The notes: generated by a model from the letters alone, not told the origin. A stretch of DNA of 64,000 nucleotides from Roseiarcus sp963772555 (GCA_963772555.1 CAVYXQ010000022.1:62001-126000), one strand, 5' to 3'; positions 42,689-53,829 are shown, counted from the first letter of the stretch. Program-made: numbers and translations.

Positions 42689-42994
42689 TCACCCCGGCTG
42701 CGGCCCGTCGTAGCCCTCGGCGACGACGAGATCTATGATTGAGGCGGCGTCGCGGAACTCGGCGGCGCGCTTGTATTCTTCCGATTCGAGACAAGCGAGC
42801 GCCGCCGCGTAGTCCGGGAACTCGATGACCACATGCCGGGATTTCGCCGCGCCCTTCGCCACGACGTGGCTTCCGCCGCGCACAAGGAAGCGCGCGCCGA
42901 ATTTGGCGAAAGCGACGGCGTTCGCCGCGATGTACTTCTTGTAGGTCTCGGGATCCGTGACCTCGACGTGTGCGATCCAATACCCCTTCGCCAT
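42689..42994 (-). CDS. DUF1330 domain protein (copy 2)
   Basis: 101 residues from ATG 42994. DUF1330 layout: GYWIAHVEVTDPETYKKYIA, FLVRGGSHVV, HVVIEFPDYAAALACLESEEY. A small ferredoxin-like alpha/beta-barrel dimer of unknown function. It starts one base after the stop of a closely similar DUF1330 gene, a tandem duplication. dapB starts 15 bp downstream. Confidence 0.88.
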   Translation of the reverse strand: MAKGYWIAHVEVTDPETYKKYIAANAVAFAKFGARFLVRGGSHVVAKGAAKSRHVVIEFPDYAAALACLESEEYKRAAEFRDAASIIDLVVAEGYDGPQPG

Positions 42995-42995
42995 C

Positions 42996-43283
42996 TCAAA
43001 CGCCCTCCACCAGCACCATTTCCATTTCCGCCGCGCCCTGGCGCAAAGCCCTCGCGGCCTGATACTCGGCCGAATAAAAATAAGCCCTGGCCCCCTCGTA
43101 GCTGTCGAACTCGATCACGACGTTGCGCGCCCGGGCTTTCCCCTCGAGCGCCTCGTGGCGACCGCCCCGCGCCAGCGGCCGGCCGCCGTGCGCCGCGATC
43201 GCCTTGCTGCCCGCCTCGACATAGCGGGCGTAAGCCTCAGGATCGGTGACGTCGACTCGCGATATGACATAGCCTTTGGGCAT
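42996..43283 (-). CDS. DUF1330 domain protein (copy 1)
   Basis: 95 residues from ATG 43283. Same fold as the following copy: GYVISRVDVTDPEAYARYVE, PLARGGRHEALEG, NVVIEFDSYEGARAYFYSAEY. Roughly 40% of positions match copy 2 by eye. pyrF ends 57 bp upstream. Function unknown. Confidence 0.88.
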   Translation of the reverse strand: MPKGYVISRVDVTDPEAYARYVEAGSKAIAAHGGRPLARGGRHEALEGKARARNVVIEFDSYEGARAYFYSAEYQAARALRQGAAEMEMVLVEGV

Positions 43284-43339
43284 GGATCGTTCCCTCCGAT
43301 AGTCGATGCTGTTCGAACTTAGCGCCGTTGGAAGCGGGA

Positions 43340-44050
43340 TCAAGCAACGGCGGCGGCGATTTCGGCGGCGATCGCCTCGGCCGCGCCGCGCGGGTCGGGC
43401 GCGGCGACGATCGGCCGCCCGACGACGAGATAGTCCGCCCCGGCGCGAATCGCCTCGGCCGGCGTCGCGATCCGCTTCTGGTCGTCGGCGGTCGCGCCCG
43501 CCGGGCGAATGCCGGGGGTTACGAGAACCATCTTTGGGCCGACCGCGGCGCGGATTCCGGCCGCCTCTGAGGCGCTTGCGACAAGCCCGTCGACGCCGAG
43601 CGCCTGCGCCTGCTCCGCCCGCCTTCGCACCATCTCCACCGTGGCGAAGCGGTAGCCGGCTTCGAGGAGGTCGGCATCGTCATAGGACGTCAGCACGGTG
43701 ACCGCGAGCAGCCGGAGGCCAGAACCTTTCGCGCCTGCGACGGCCGCGCGCATCGTCTGCGGATAGGCGTGGATGCTAAGAAAGGTCGGACCGAGCTCCG
43801 CCGCCTGAGCGGTTGCGCGCTCGACGGTGTGGGGGATGTCGTGCAGTTTGAGATCGAGAAAGACCTGCTTTCCGGCGGCGGAGAGCCTGCGGACGAGCGC
43901 CAGGCCTTCGCCGCCGTACGCCAGTTCCATGCCAACCTTGTAAAAAGTCGCCGCGCCGCCGATGCGCTCGACGATGCGCCCGGCCTCGCGGATCTCGCCG
44001 GTGTCGAGGGCGACGATCAGCCGGTCGCGGGGTCTGATCGGCTCAGGCAT
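43340..44050 (-). CDS. pyrF: Orotidine 5'-phosphate decarboxylase
   Basis: 236 residues. Last step of UMP synthesis. Barrel motifs: LIVALDTGEI, YKVGMELAY, the catalytic FLDLKLHDIPHTV (Asp-Lys-x-x-Asp) and the phosphate-binding VTPGIRP and YLVVGRPIV. Its ATG overlaps the end of the upstream pmtA gene by eight bases, so the two are co-transcribed. Confidence 0.95.
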   Translation of the reverse strand: MPEPIRPRDRLIVALDTGEIREAGRIVERIGGAATFYKVGMELAYGGEGLALVRRLSAAGKQVFLDLKLHDIPHTVERATAQAAELGPTFLSIHAYPQTMRAAVAGAKGSGLRLLAVTVLTSYDDADLLEAGYRFATVEMVRRRAEQAQALGVDGLVASASEAAGIRAAVGPKMVLVTPGIRPAGATADDQKRIATPAEAIRAGADYLVVGRPIVAAPDPRGAAEAIAAEIAAAVA

Positions 44051-44675
44051 GGCCGCCGCGTCCGCGCCGCTCCGGGTCGAGCCGGTAGGTCCAGACCCTG
44101 GCCGGCGGCAAGTTCAGCCAGATCGGCGGGCTGCGGCGAGCCGTGTAAAGCCCGACGAGAGGCCTCAGTGGAACTGGCGACACCGGGCCATAGGTGAACT
44201 GCACAAAAACGCCACGCGACCCCATCAGGGCGAAAGCGTCGTCGAGCAATTTTTGGCGCCGGGGCGGCGGCTGGACGAGGAGAGGGAGGCTCGAGACGAC
44301 GGCTGAAACCGGTTCTGCCGCGAAAGCATGAAGCGTGCGCGGCAGATCGTAGGCGTCCCCCTCGACGATGCGGGCCGGCGCGAAGCGGTTCTCGAGCAGG
44401 CGGCAGAACATCGGATTGAATTCGACGAGAACCAGCCGCCGGCGGTCGATCCCGCGCTCGATCAGCGCCTTGGTGACCGGGCCGGTGCCGGGGCCAAGTT
44501 CAACGACGAGGCCGGTCGTCGCCGGATCGACCCGCGCTGCCATCGTCCGGGCCAACGCGCGGCTCGAGGGCGCCACCGCGCCGGTCAGATGCGGCGCCGC
44601 CACGAGGGATCTCAGAAATTGTCCGGCGTCGCCGAAGCTCGGCGCGCGCCGCGCGTTCCTTGGCTGACCCAGCAT
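44043..44675 (-). CDS. pmtA: Phospholipid N-methyltransferase PmtA-like
   Basis: 210 residues. SAM-dependent methyltransferase with motif I VVELGPGTGPVTKAL and the family's N-terminal FLRSLVAAPHLTGAVAPSS. Also SSLPLL (motif IV region) and QFTYGPVSPVP. It matches PmtA enzymes that methylate phosphatidylethanolamine to phosphatidylcholine, but homologous rRNA dimethylases share motif I, so substrate is inferred from the N-terminal block. Overlaps pyrF by eight bases. Confidence 0.82.
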   Translation of the reverse strand: MLGQPRNARRAPSFGDAGQFLRSLVAAPHLTGAVAPSSRALARTMAARVDPATTGLVVELGPGTGPVTKALIERGIDRRRLVLVEFNPMFCRLLENRFAPARIVEGDAYDLPRTLHAFAAEPVSAVVSSLPLLVQPPPRRQKLLDDAFALMGSRGVFVQFTYGPVSPVPLRPLVGLYTARRSPPIWLNLPPARVWTYRLDPERRGRGGHA

Positions 44676-44753
44676 ATATCCGCTCCGCCGACGGTTCGCC
44701 CGCTGCGGGCGTGGAGATGGATAGCGAGCCGCGCCCGGACCGGCAATGCGGCG

Positions 44754-45869
44754 TCAGCCTAGCCCCTCGAAAAATTCCTTCATCTTCGAGAAGAAGCCGG
44801 CGCTTTCGGGGTGGGTCTTGTGCGAGCACTCGGCGGCGAATTCCACGAGAAGCTCGCGCTGGCGCCGGGTCAGGTTCTGCGGCGTCTCGACATTGAGCTG
44901 CACGAAGAGGTCGCCAGATTCGCGCGTACGCAGGATCGGCATCCCCTTGCCGCGCAGTCGCAGCTGGCGCCCCGACTGGGCGCCCTCGGGGATGGTGACC
45001 TTCGACTCCGTTCCGTCGAGGGTTCTGACTGTGAATTCGCCGCCGAGGGACGCCTGGACCATTGAGATCGGCACGCGGCAATAGAGGTCGGCGCCGTCGC
45101 GCTGGAAGATGGGGTGCGGCTTGACCGAAAGGAAAATATAGAGATCGCCCGCCGGGCCGCCGCGCATCCCGGCCTCGCCCTCGCCGCCGAGCCGGATGCG
45201 CGTGCCGTCCTCGACGCCGGCAGGAACATTCACCGACAGCATGCGCTCCCGCGTCACGCGGCCCGAGCCGGCGCACCTGTCGCAAGGATTGTCGATCGTC
45301 TGTCCGCGTCCATGGCAGGTCGGGCACGTGCGCTCGATGGCGAAGAAGCCCTGCTGCGCCCTGACGCGGCCGTGGCCGGCGCAGGTCTTGCACGTCGTCG
45401 GCTTCGAGCCGGCGCGCGCGCCTGATCCGGCGCAGGCCTCGCAGGTCAGCGAGGTCGGCAGCTTGATGGTCGCGGTCTTCCCGCGGAACGCCTCCTCGAG
45501 CGTGACCTCGAGATTGTAGCGAAGGTCGGCGCCTCGCTCGCGCCCGCCGGGCTGCCGCCCGCGCCGTCCGCCCATCATGTCGCCGAACAGATCGTCGAAA
45601 ATGTCGGACATCGACGCGGCGAAGCCTTCGTTCATGCCGCCGTGCTCGAACGCCGCGTGGCCGTACCGGTCATAGGCCGCGCGCTTCTGCGCGTCCGAGA
45701 GGTGCTGGTAGGCTTCGTTCAGTTCCTTGAACCGGGCTTCGGCCTGCTTGTCCCCGGGATGCCGGTCGGGATGACACTGCATCGCCGCCTTGCGGAAGGC
45801 CGACTTCAACTCCGCATCCGTCGCGGCCCTGGAAACGCCCAAAGTCTCGTAGAAGTCCCGCTTCGCCAT
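44754..45869 (-). CDS. dnaJ: Chaperone DnaJ (DjlA-independent type I Hsp40)
   Basis: 371 residues from ATG 45869. J domain with HPD (CHPDRHPGD), Gly/Phe region (DLFGDMMGG), then four CxxCxGxG zinc repeats: CEACAGSG, CKTCAGHG, CPTCHGRG, CDRCAGSG. C-terminal substrate domains follow (FQRDGADLYCRVPISMVQAS). Co-chaperone of DnaK, which lies 177 bp upstream on the same strand; both are expected under the heat-shock promoter before dnaK. Confidence 0.96.
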   Translation of the reverse strand: MAKRDFYETLGVSRAATDAELKSAFRKAAMQCHPDRHPGDKQAEARFKELNEAYQHLSDAQKRAAYDRYGHAAFEHGGMNEGFAASMSDIFDDLFGDMMGGRRGRQPGGRERGADLRYNLEVTLEEAFRGKTATIKLPTSLTCEACAGSGARAGSKPTTCKTCAGHGRVRAQQGFFAIERTCPTCHGRGQTIDNPCDRCAGSGRVTRERMLSVNVPAGVEDGTRIRLGGEGEAGMRGGPAGDLYIFLSVKPHPIFQRDGADLYCRVPISMVQASLGGEFTVRTLDGTESKVTIPEGAQSGRQLRLRGKGMPILRTRESGDLFVQLNVETPQNLTRRQRELLVEFAAECSHKTHPESAGFFSKMKEFFEGLG

Positions 45870-46046
45870 ATCAGCGCGCCCCTTCGCGCGTTCGACGAAC
45901 TCTTGTCCCGCCAATCGACGGACGCCTCGCGCCAATCTGGGCGGTGGCTCCTCCCCTAGGTCGTTGCTCGAGCAATTTCAACGTTCCATCAAGGGCGTCC
46001 ACAGAGATGCAGCCGGCCGCCAACAAGGCGGCCAGCTCTCGTCTCG

Positions 46047-47963
<1,917 letters not shown>

Positions 47964-48129
47964 GAATGAACCTCTGTTCCTTTGCGAGATCGTCCGGTCC
48001 CGAAGCGACCAGACCAGGAGAATGACGTCCAAGGCCAAACGCGGCCGGAGGCTCTCTTCTGATCCCCTCTGTTCAACCCAATTGCAGACGATACGGAGCG
48101 CTTTTTTGCCCCGAATCCGCCAGTCCGGC

Positions 48130-48161
48130 CGTATATAGGTTCCGGCCTTTCGGGGCGCAAG
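48130..48161 (-). promoter_or_regulatory. RpoH (sigma-32) heat-shock promoter of dnaK
   Basis: Read on the minus strand: CTTG (48161-48158), 18 bases, CCTATATACG (48139-48130). This matches the alphaproteobacterial heat-shock consensus CTTG-N17/18-CYTATNTNNG at every specified base. Position, about 167 bp before the dnaK start, suits a long leader. Confidence 0.85.
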
Positions 48162-48255
48162 GCGCGGAAACCGCAGATTTCTCGCGGCTTGCGAGGGCGA
48201 CGGGCGGCCGACGAGAAGCCTTTCCCTTTGCTCATGGGGCCCGTAGACTTTCGCG

Positions 48256-49191
48256 ATGAATTGGCGCCTTTCCCTCCTCGTCTGCGGCCTCGTTCTGGGT
48301 TCGAACTCCGTCTCTGCGCAACTCGCCCTGCCGGGCGCAGCTCCGCCCGCGCCCGCGCCGGCATCGACTTCGAAGCCGAAGAAGGCGGGTGCGCCGGCGA
48401 CTGGCGCCGGCGCGCCGGCGAAGGCGGCCAGGATCGCGCCCCCAAGTCCCGCGAGCATCGACGGGCGCCCCCTTCTGCTCAACGGCCGTTCGGGGCTTTT
48501 GCAGATTTCCGGCGCCGGCGACACCCTGCAAGTCGACAAGCTGCGCCTCGCCGGCGAGAGCGTTTCCGATTCGGGCCAGCAATGCGTCGTCGACATCGTC
48601 GGCGAAAAGCCGATCCTGGCCACGCGCGTCGGCCGACCCGACGGGCTCGAGCGATACGAGGTCGACGTGCCCGCCTGTCCGTTCGCCTTCGACGTGCTGA
48701 ACGGGGCGGTTCTTGTCCCCCCGCAAATCACCGCGTGCGTCTTCAAGGCCGCCGATTGCCAGACGAGTCCCGGCGGGCTTTGGGGGCCCGACCCGGATTC
48801 GATCGAGAAGGACGCCCCGGCGATCGCCAAGCAAAGGGCTCTGGCCGACAAGACGATGGGCAAAGCCGTCCAGGCGCTGCAGGAGCGCGCTCAGGACAAT
48901 CAAGACGCCGCCGATCTCGTACGAGACCAGAACGGATTTGCCGGCGCGCGCGACGACGAGTGCCGAAACTACGGCAAGGAAAGCACGCTCGGCTTTTGCG
49001 CCGCGAACCTGACCGAGGCGCGCGCCGCGCTCCTCGAGGCGCGCCTCGCAGCGCTGAGCGCGTCCGCCAAAACCGACAAGGCAAGCAAGACCGGCAAGGC
49101 GAGCAAGAGCGCCTCCGTCAGGAAGAAGAAAAAGCCGAAACCGGACGCCGGCGAGAATGCGCCGCAAGAGCCGGCGCCGGCGGCGCAATAG
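48256..49191 (+). CDS. Hypothetical exported protein with DUF1311/LprI-like region
   Basis: 311 residues from ATG 48256. Signal peptide MNWRLSLLVCGLVLG...VSA, then a Pro/Ala-rich spacer (about 28-65), a globular part with three cysteines (QQCVVDIVG, PACPFAF, ITACVFKAADC), and near residue 230 a segment DDECRNYGKESTLGFCAANLTEARAALL. This resembles the cysteine-spaced C-terminal pattern of lysozyme-inhibitor LprI (DUF1311). The final 45 residues are Lys-rich. Likely a secreted or periplasmic protein; function unproven. Confidence 0.65.
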   Translation: MNWRLSLLVCGLVLGSNSVSAQLALPGAAPPAPAPASTSKPKKAGAPATGAGAPAKAARIAPPSPASIDGRPLLLNGRSGLLQISGAGDTLQVDKLRLAGESVSDSGQQCVVDIVGEKPILATRVGRPDGLERYEVDVPACPFAFDVLNGAVLVPPQITACVFKAADCQTSPGGLWGPDPDSIEKDAPAIAKQRALADKTMGKAVQALQERAQDNQDAADLVRDQNGFAGARDDECRNYGKESTLGFCAANLTEARAALLEARLAALSASAKTDKASKTGKASKSASVRKKKKPKPDAGENAPQEPAPAAQ

Positions 49192-49364
49192 GGGCGCGAT
49201 CCGATTGTGCGCCGGAGCGACCTTCATGACGGAACAGCGCTTGTTGAAAGCGCTGGCGCGCGCTCAAGCGAAGGCTTTATCTGGAGGCGGCGCTCGGCTA
49301 ACTTTCGGCGAGCGGAAGCCGCCCGCGCGGGCAAATCCCGCGCTTACGCCAGGAATGACGACAG

Positions 49365-49793
49365 ATGTGGAATGAGTTCAAAGAATTCGCGCTCAAGGGA
49401 AACGCCCTCAGCCTTGCGGTCGGCGTGATCATCGGCGCCGCCTTCGGCAAGATCGTCGACGCGCTGGTCAACGACATCATCATGCCGATCATCGGCATCG
49501 CCGGCAAGGCGGACTTCTCCAACTATTACCTGCCGCTGTCGAGCGCGGTGAAAGCTACCAATCTCGCCGACGCGAGAAAGCAAGGCGGCGTGCTCGCCTA
49601 CGGCGATTTCATCACCGTCGTGATCAACTTCGCCATCGTCGCGGTCGCCCTCTTCGTCGCCATCAAGGCGATCAATACGCTCAATCGTCAGCCGCCGCCG
49701 AAGCCAGCGGAGCCTCTGCCGCCGAGTCCGGAAGTCGTGCTCCTTACGCAGATCCGCGACGAACTCGCCCGCCGCCCCCGCGCTACAGCCTGA
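49365..49793 (+). CDS. mscL: Large-conductance mechanosensitive channel MscL
   Basis: 142 residues from ATG 49365. MWNEFKEFALKGNALSLAVGVIIGAAFGKIV is the conserved amphipathic helix plus first membrane helix; VINFAIVAVALFVAIKAIN is the second. The C-terminal helix (LLTQIRDELARRP) forms the cytoplasmic bundle. Opens under hypo-osmotic membrane tension. Its end overlaps that of the convergent copper ATPase by 11 bases (49783-49793). Confidence 0.95.
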   Translation: MWNEFKEFALKGNALSLAVGVIIGAAFGKIVDALVNDIIMPIIGIAGKADFSNYYLPLSSAVKATNLADARKQGGVLAYGDFITVVINFAIVAVALFVAIKAINTLNRQPPPKPAEPLPPSPEVVLLTQIRDELARRPRATA

Positions 49794-52107
49794 CCCGGCG
49801 CAGCCTGAGCGCGTTGGCGATGACGCTGACCGACGAGAGCGACATCGCCGCTGCGGCGACCATCGGCGACAACGTGAGGCCCAACGCCGGATAGAGGACG
49901 CCGGCGGCGATCGGCACGCCGGCGGCATTGTAGAGAAAGGCGAAGGCGAGATTCTGCCGGACGTTGCGCATCGTCGCGGCGGACAGCCGCCGCGCCCGGA
50001 CGAGACCCTTGAGGTCGCCCCTGAGGAGCGTCAGGCCGGCGCTTTCGATGGCGACATCGGTTCCCGTTCCCATGGCGACGCCGACGTCGGCTGCGGCGAG
50101 CGCCGGCGCGTCGTTGACGCCATCGCCCGCCATGGCGACGACGCGTCCCTGCCGTTTCAGGCGCGCGACGACCTTGGCCTTGCCTTCCGGCCGGACCTCC
50201 GCCTCGAAGGCGTCGAGCCCGAGCTTGCCGGCGACCGAGGCGGCGGTCGCGCGATTGTCGCCGGTCAGCATCACGACATCGAGCCCCAGCGCCTTGAGGT
50301 CGCCGAGCGCCTCCGCCGCGCCCGGCTTGATCGGATCGGCGACCGCGATCAGCGCCGCGAGCTTGTCGTCGACGGCGACGAAGACGACGGTCGCGCCATC
50401 TCGCCGCAGCGCCGCGGCTCTCTCCGAAAGAGCGGCGACGTCGACGCCGCGCCCGGCGAGGAACGCCTCCGAACCGACCGCGACGGCACGCCCCTCGACG
50501 GCGCCCGTCACGCCGCCGCCGGGAAACGCGCGAAAGTCGGTCGCCGGCGGCAAGGCGAGCCGTTGGCGGCGGGCGGCGGCGACGACCGCCGCGGCGACCG
50601 GGTGCTCGCTCGAGCGCTCGAGGCTCGCCGTCAGGCGCAGGGCGTCCGCGGCGGCGAAACCCGGCGCCATCTCGATCGCCGCAAGGCTCGGCCGGCCCTC
50701 GGTCAGCGTTCCGGTCTTGTCGACGACGAGCGTATCGACGGCCTCGAACCGCTCGAGCGCCTCGGCGTCGCGGACGAGCACCCCCGCCCGGGCGCCGACG
50801 CCGACGCCGATCATGATCGCCATCGGCGTCGCGAGCCCAAGCGCGCAAGGACAGGCGATGATCAGCACCGACACCGCCGCAACCAGTCCGAAGGCCAGCC
50901 GGGGCTCGGGGCCGAACACCGACCAGGCGAGAAACGCCAAAGCCGCGACGAACGCGACCAGCGGCACGAACCAGGCCGAGACGCGGTCGGCGAGCCGCTG
51001 CGCCGGAGCGCGGCTGCGCTGCGCCCGCGCCACCAGCTCGATCATCCGCGCCAGCGCGGTGTCGCTTCCGACGCGCTCGGCGCGCATGACGAGCGCGCCA
51101 GAGCCGTTGACCGCGCCGGCGATCAGCTTCGCCCCCGCGGCCTTCGGAACTGGCATCGATTCCCCGGTCATCAACGCCTCGTCGACGGCGCTGACGCCTT
51201 CGAGCGCCACGCCGTCCGAGGGGATCTTCTCGCCCGGCCGCACGCGCAACGTGTCGCCGACGGCGATGTCCTCGAGGGCGACCTCGCGCTCGACGTCGTC
51301 CGGATCGATGCGAAGCGCCCGCTTCGGCTGGAGCGCAAGAAGGCTGCGGATGGCGTCGCCGGTCCGCTCGCGCGCGATGAGCTCCAGCACCTGGCCGACC
51401 AGCACGAGCGTGGTGATGACCGCGGCAGCCTCGAAATAGACCGGCGGCCCGGCCTGACCGTATGCCGTGGGCGGAAGGAGACTCGGCGCGATCGTGGCGA
51501 CGGCGCTGAAGGCCCAGGCGACGCCGACGCCCAGCGCGATCAGGGTGAACATGTTGAGGCTGCGGGCGCGGATAGAGGCGACCGCGCGGACGAAGAACGG
51601 CCAGCCGGCGCCGAACGCGACCGGCGTCGCGAGCGCCAGCTCCAGCCAGTTCGAGACGTCCGGCGCGAGCCAGAGGCGGCCGGAGACATGCCCAGCCATG
51701 TCGTAGGCGACGAGCGGGACCGTCAGCGCCAGGGCGAACCTGAGCCGGCGCTTCATCTCGGCGAGCTCGACGTTCGGCCCCGCCTCGAGCAAGGGCTGTT
51801 CGGGCTCGAGCGCCATGCCGCAGGTCGGGCACGCGCCGGGTCCTTGCTGACGCACCTGCGGGTGCATCGGGCAGGTGAAGACCGTTCCCGCCCCTCGGCT
51901 CGAGCGCGGGCCGGCGCGGTCAGCGGCCGCGCCTCCAGGCGCGAGGTAGCGATCCGGGTCGGCGGCGAATTTGTCGCGGCAGCCGGCCGAGCAGAAGGAG
52001 AAGACGCGGCCGTCATGCTCGGCGCGGAAGCGGGCGGTCGCCGGATCGACCGACATGCCGCAGACCGGGTCCTTCGCCTCGGCGCTCTCCGCTTCGACCT
52101 GGGACAT
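49783..52107 (-). CDS. copA: Copper-exporting P1B-type ATPase with YHS and heavy-metal-binding N-terminus
   Basis: 774 residues from ATG 52107. N-terminal YHS domain (DPVCGMSVDP, FSFCSAGCRDKFAADP) followed by the CPMHPQVRQQGPGACPTCGMAL metal-binding domain, instead of GMxCxxC repeats. P-type core: SVLIIACPCALGLATP (CPC metal site), VDKTGTLTEG (phosphorylated Asp), ERSSEHPVA and AGDGVNDAPALA. Exports Cu+ from the cytoplasm. Divergent from cueR with a CueR-type dyad between them. The convergent end overlaps mscL. Confidence 0.95.
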   Translation of the reverse strand: MSQVEAESAEAKDPVCGMSVDPATARFRAEHDGRVFSFCSAGCRDKFAADPDRYLAPGGAAADRAGPRSSRGAGTVFTCPMHPQVRQQGPGACPTCGMALEPEQPLLEAGPNVELAEMKRRLRFALALTVPLVAYDMAGHVSGRLWLAPDVSNWLELALATPVAFGAGWPFFVRAVASIRARSLNMFTLIALGVGVAWAFSAVATIAPSLLPPTAYGQAGPPVYFEAAAVITTLVLVGQVLELIARERTGDAIRSLLALQPKRALRIDPDDVEREVALEDIAVGDTLRVRPGEKIPSDGVALEGVSAVDEALMTGESMPVPKAAGAKLIAGAVNGSGALVMRAERVGSDTALARMIELVARAQRSRAPAQRLADRVSAWFVPLVAFVAALAFLAWSVFGPEPRLAFGLVAAVSVLIIACPCALGLATPMAIMIGVGVGARAGVLVRDAEALERFEAVDTLVVDKTGTLTEGRPSLAAIEMAPGFAAADALRLTASLERSSEHPVAAAVVAAARRQRLALPPATDFRAFPGGGVTGAVEGRAVAVGSEAFLAGRGVDVAALSERAAALRRDGATVVFVAVDDKLAALIAVADPIKPGAAEALGDLKALGLDVVMLTGDNRATAASVAGKLGLDAFEAEVRPEGKAKVVARLKRQGRVVAMAGDGVNDAPALAAADVGVAMGTGTDVAIESAGLTLLRGDLKGLVRARRLSAATMRNVRQNLAFAFLYNAAGVPIAAGVLYPALGLTLSPMVAAAAMSLSSVSVIANALRLRRVRL

Positions 52108-52145
52108 CGGTCCGCCTCCTTGCCTTGCCTGCCGCCTAGGCATAA

Positions 52146-52166
52146 ACCTTCCCATGATAGGAAGGT
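52146..52166. promoter_or_regulatory. CueR/MerR-type operator
   Basis: ACCTTCC-CATGATA-GGAAGGT, a perfect 7-bp dyad with 7-bp centre in the 75-bp copA-cueR gap. This is the classic CueR site and would lie in the copA promoter spacer. Confidence 0.9.
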
Positions 52167-52182
52167 CAATGAGGCGCTGGTC

Positions 52183-52623
52183 ATGAATATCGGGTCCGCC
52201 GCGGCGGCAAGCGGCGTCAGCGCCAAGATGATCCGCCATTACGAGGCGATCGGACTGCTTCCTCCGGCCCAGCGCCGGCAGAACGCCTATCGCGACTACG
52301 GCGAGCGCGAAGTGCACGAGCTCAAGTTCATTCGCCGGGCGCGGCGGCTCGGCTTTTCCATGACCGAGATCCACGCTCTGCTCACCCTGTGGCGCGACCG
52401 CGGCCGTCCCAGCCGCGAGGTGCGGCGAATCGCTGAGACGCGTGTCGCCGATCTCGAGGCGCGCATCGCTGAGATTCAGGCGATGGCGAAGACGCTCAGC
52501 CGGCTCGTGCGCGAGTGCCACGGCGACGACCGGCCCGACTGTCCGATTCTCGAGGATTTGGCGGACGGAGAGGACGCTGGCGGAGGCTCGACCCTTGCCA
52601 CAGGCAACGCAACGGTCGATTGA
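52183..52623 (+). CDS. cueR: Copper-responsive MerR family regulator CueR
   Basis: 146 residues from ATG 52183. Winged helix (MNIGSAAAASGVSAKMIRHYEAIGLLPPA), a long dimerisation helix, and the C-terminal CHGDDRPDCPIL loop with two Cys seven residues apart, as in the Cu+-binding loop of CueR. It should activate copA on Cu+ binding by untwisting the spacer operator. A few extra residues follow the metal loop. Confidence 0.94.
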   Translation: MNIGSAAAASGVSAKMIRHYEAIGLLPPAQRRQNAYRDYGEREVHELKFIRRARRLGFSMTEIHALLTLWRDRGRPSREVRRIAETRVADLEARIAEIQAMAKTLSRLVRECHGDDRPDCPILEDLADGEDAGGGSTLATGNATVD

Positions 52624-52629
52624 GGCTGC

Positions 52630-53829
52630 ATGAACGACGCCTCCGCCCCCGGACGCAACTGGCTCGGTGAAATCCGCCTGGCCGTCCGCGACGCCGCGAC
52701 GAGCGGCATCCTCGAAGTTTTCAACTACGGCCGCGGTCGGCAGGGGCTGATCCCGCTCTGGGTCGGCGAGGGCGATCTGCCGACGCCTTCCTTCATCAGC
52801 GAGGCGGCCAAGGCCTCGCTCGATTGCGGCGAGACCTTCTACACCGCTCAGGCCGGCATCCCGGAGCTGCGAGAGGCGATCGCCGCCTATATGACCCGGG
52901 TCTACGGCCATGCGCCGGCCGGCGGCCCCTTCTCGCCGGAAAGCTTCTTCGTCACCGTCGGCGGCATGCATGCGATCGAGATCGCGACCCGGCTCATCGC
53001 CGGTCCCGGCGACGAGGCGCTGATCCCGTCGCCCGCCTGGCCGAACTTCGTCGGCGCGCTGGAAACCGCGGGGGCGCGCCCCGTCCCCGTGCCGCTCGAC
53101 CGGACCGGGCGCTGGAGCCTCGACCCTGAAAGGCTCGCCGCGGCGGTGACGCCGGCGACGCGGGCGATTTTCTTCAATTCCCCCGCCAACCCGACCGGCT
53201 TCGTCGCCACCCGCGAGGAGATCGCCGCTACGCTCGATATCGCCCGAGCTCATGATATCTGGATCATCGCCGACGAGATCTACGGGCGAATGATCTATGA
53301 CGGCCGGCGCGCGCCGTCGTTTCACGACGTGATGGCGCCGGACGACAAGATCCTGTTCGTCCAGACGCTGTCGAAGAACTGGGCGATGACGGGCTTCCGG
53401 ATCGGCTGGCTCGAGGCGCCCCCGGCGCTCGGAGCTCAGATCGAGAACCTCGTCCAGTTCACCACCTCGGGCGTGCCGGTGTTCAACCAGCGCGCCGCTG
53501 TCGCGGCGCTGACCGAGGGCGAAGCGTTCCTCACCGGCCAGATCGAGCGCTGCCGCCGCTCGCGCGACCTTTTGTGCGAGGGCCTCGCGGCGACCGGCCG
53601 GGTGCGCTTCTTCGAGCCCGAGGCGGCGTTCTATCTCTTCTGCGCCATCGACGGCTTCCCCGATTCGCGGGCGCTGGCGCTCCGCCTGATCGACGAGGCG
53701 GGGGTCGGCGCCGCGCCCGGCGCCGCCTTCGGGCCAGGCGGCGAGGGCCATCTCCGCCTCTGCTTCGCCCGCGATCCGGCGCAGATCCAGGAGGCGGCGC
53801 TCCGCCTGGCGCGGTGGCTGGAAGCGTGA
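52630..53829 (+). CDS. Pyridoxal-phosphate-dependent aminotransferase, class I/II
   Basis: 399 residues from ATG 52630, six bases after cueR. Fold-type I aminotransferase: LWVGEGDLPTPSFISEA, NSPANPTG, WIIADEIYGRMIYDG and the PLP-lysine in LSKNWAMTGFRIGWLE. Related to aspartate/alanine aminotransferases, but the exact substrate is not evident from sequence. Coupling to cueR is positional only. Confidence 0.9.
   Translation: MNDASAPGRNWLGEIRLAVRDAATSGILEVFNYGRGRQGLIPLWVGEGDLPTPSFISEAAKASLDCGETFYTAQAGIPELREAIAAYMTRVYGHAPAGGPFSPESFFVTVGGMHAIEIATRLIAGPGDEALIPSPAWPNFVGALETAGARPVPVPLDRTGRWSLDPERLAAAVTPATRAIFFNSPANPTGFVATREEIAATLDIARAHDIWIIADEIYGRMIYDGRRAPSFHDVMAPDDKILFVQTLSKNWAMTGFRIGWLEAPPALGAQIENLVQFTTSGVPVFNQRAAVAALTEGEAFLTGQIERCRRSRDLLCEGLAATGRVRFFEPEAAFYLFCAIDGFPDSRALALRLIDEAGVGAAPGAAFGPGGEGHLRLCFARDPAQIQEAALRLARWLEA

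Noticed and set aside
47964..48863. Upstream extension of the dnaK frame
   Set aside because: Runs through the promoter and an opposite-strand gene; DnaK starts at the conserved MAKVIGID.
52108..53751. Upstream extension of the copA frame
   Set aside because: Would run antisense through cueR and the aminotransferase; the YHS domain starts just after ATG 52107.
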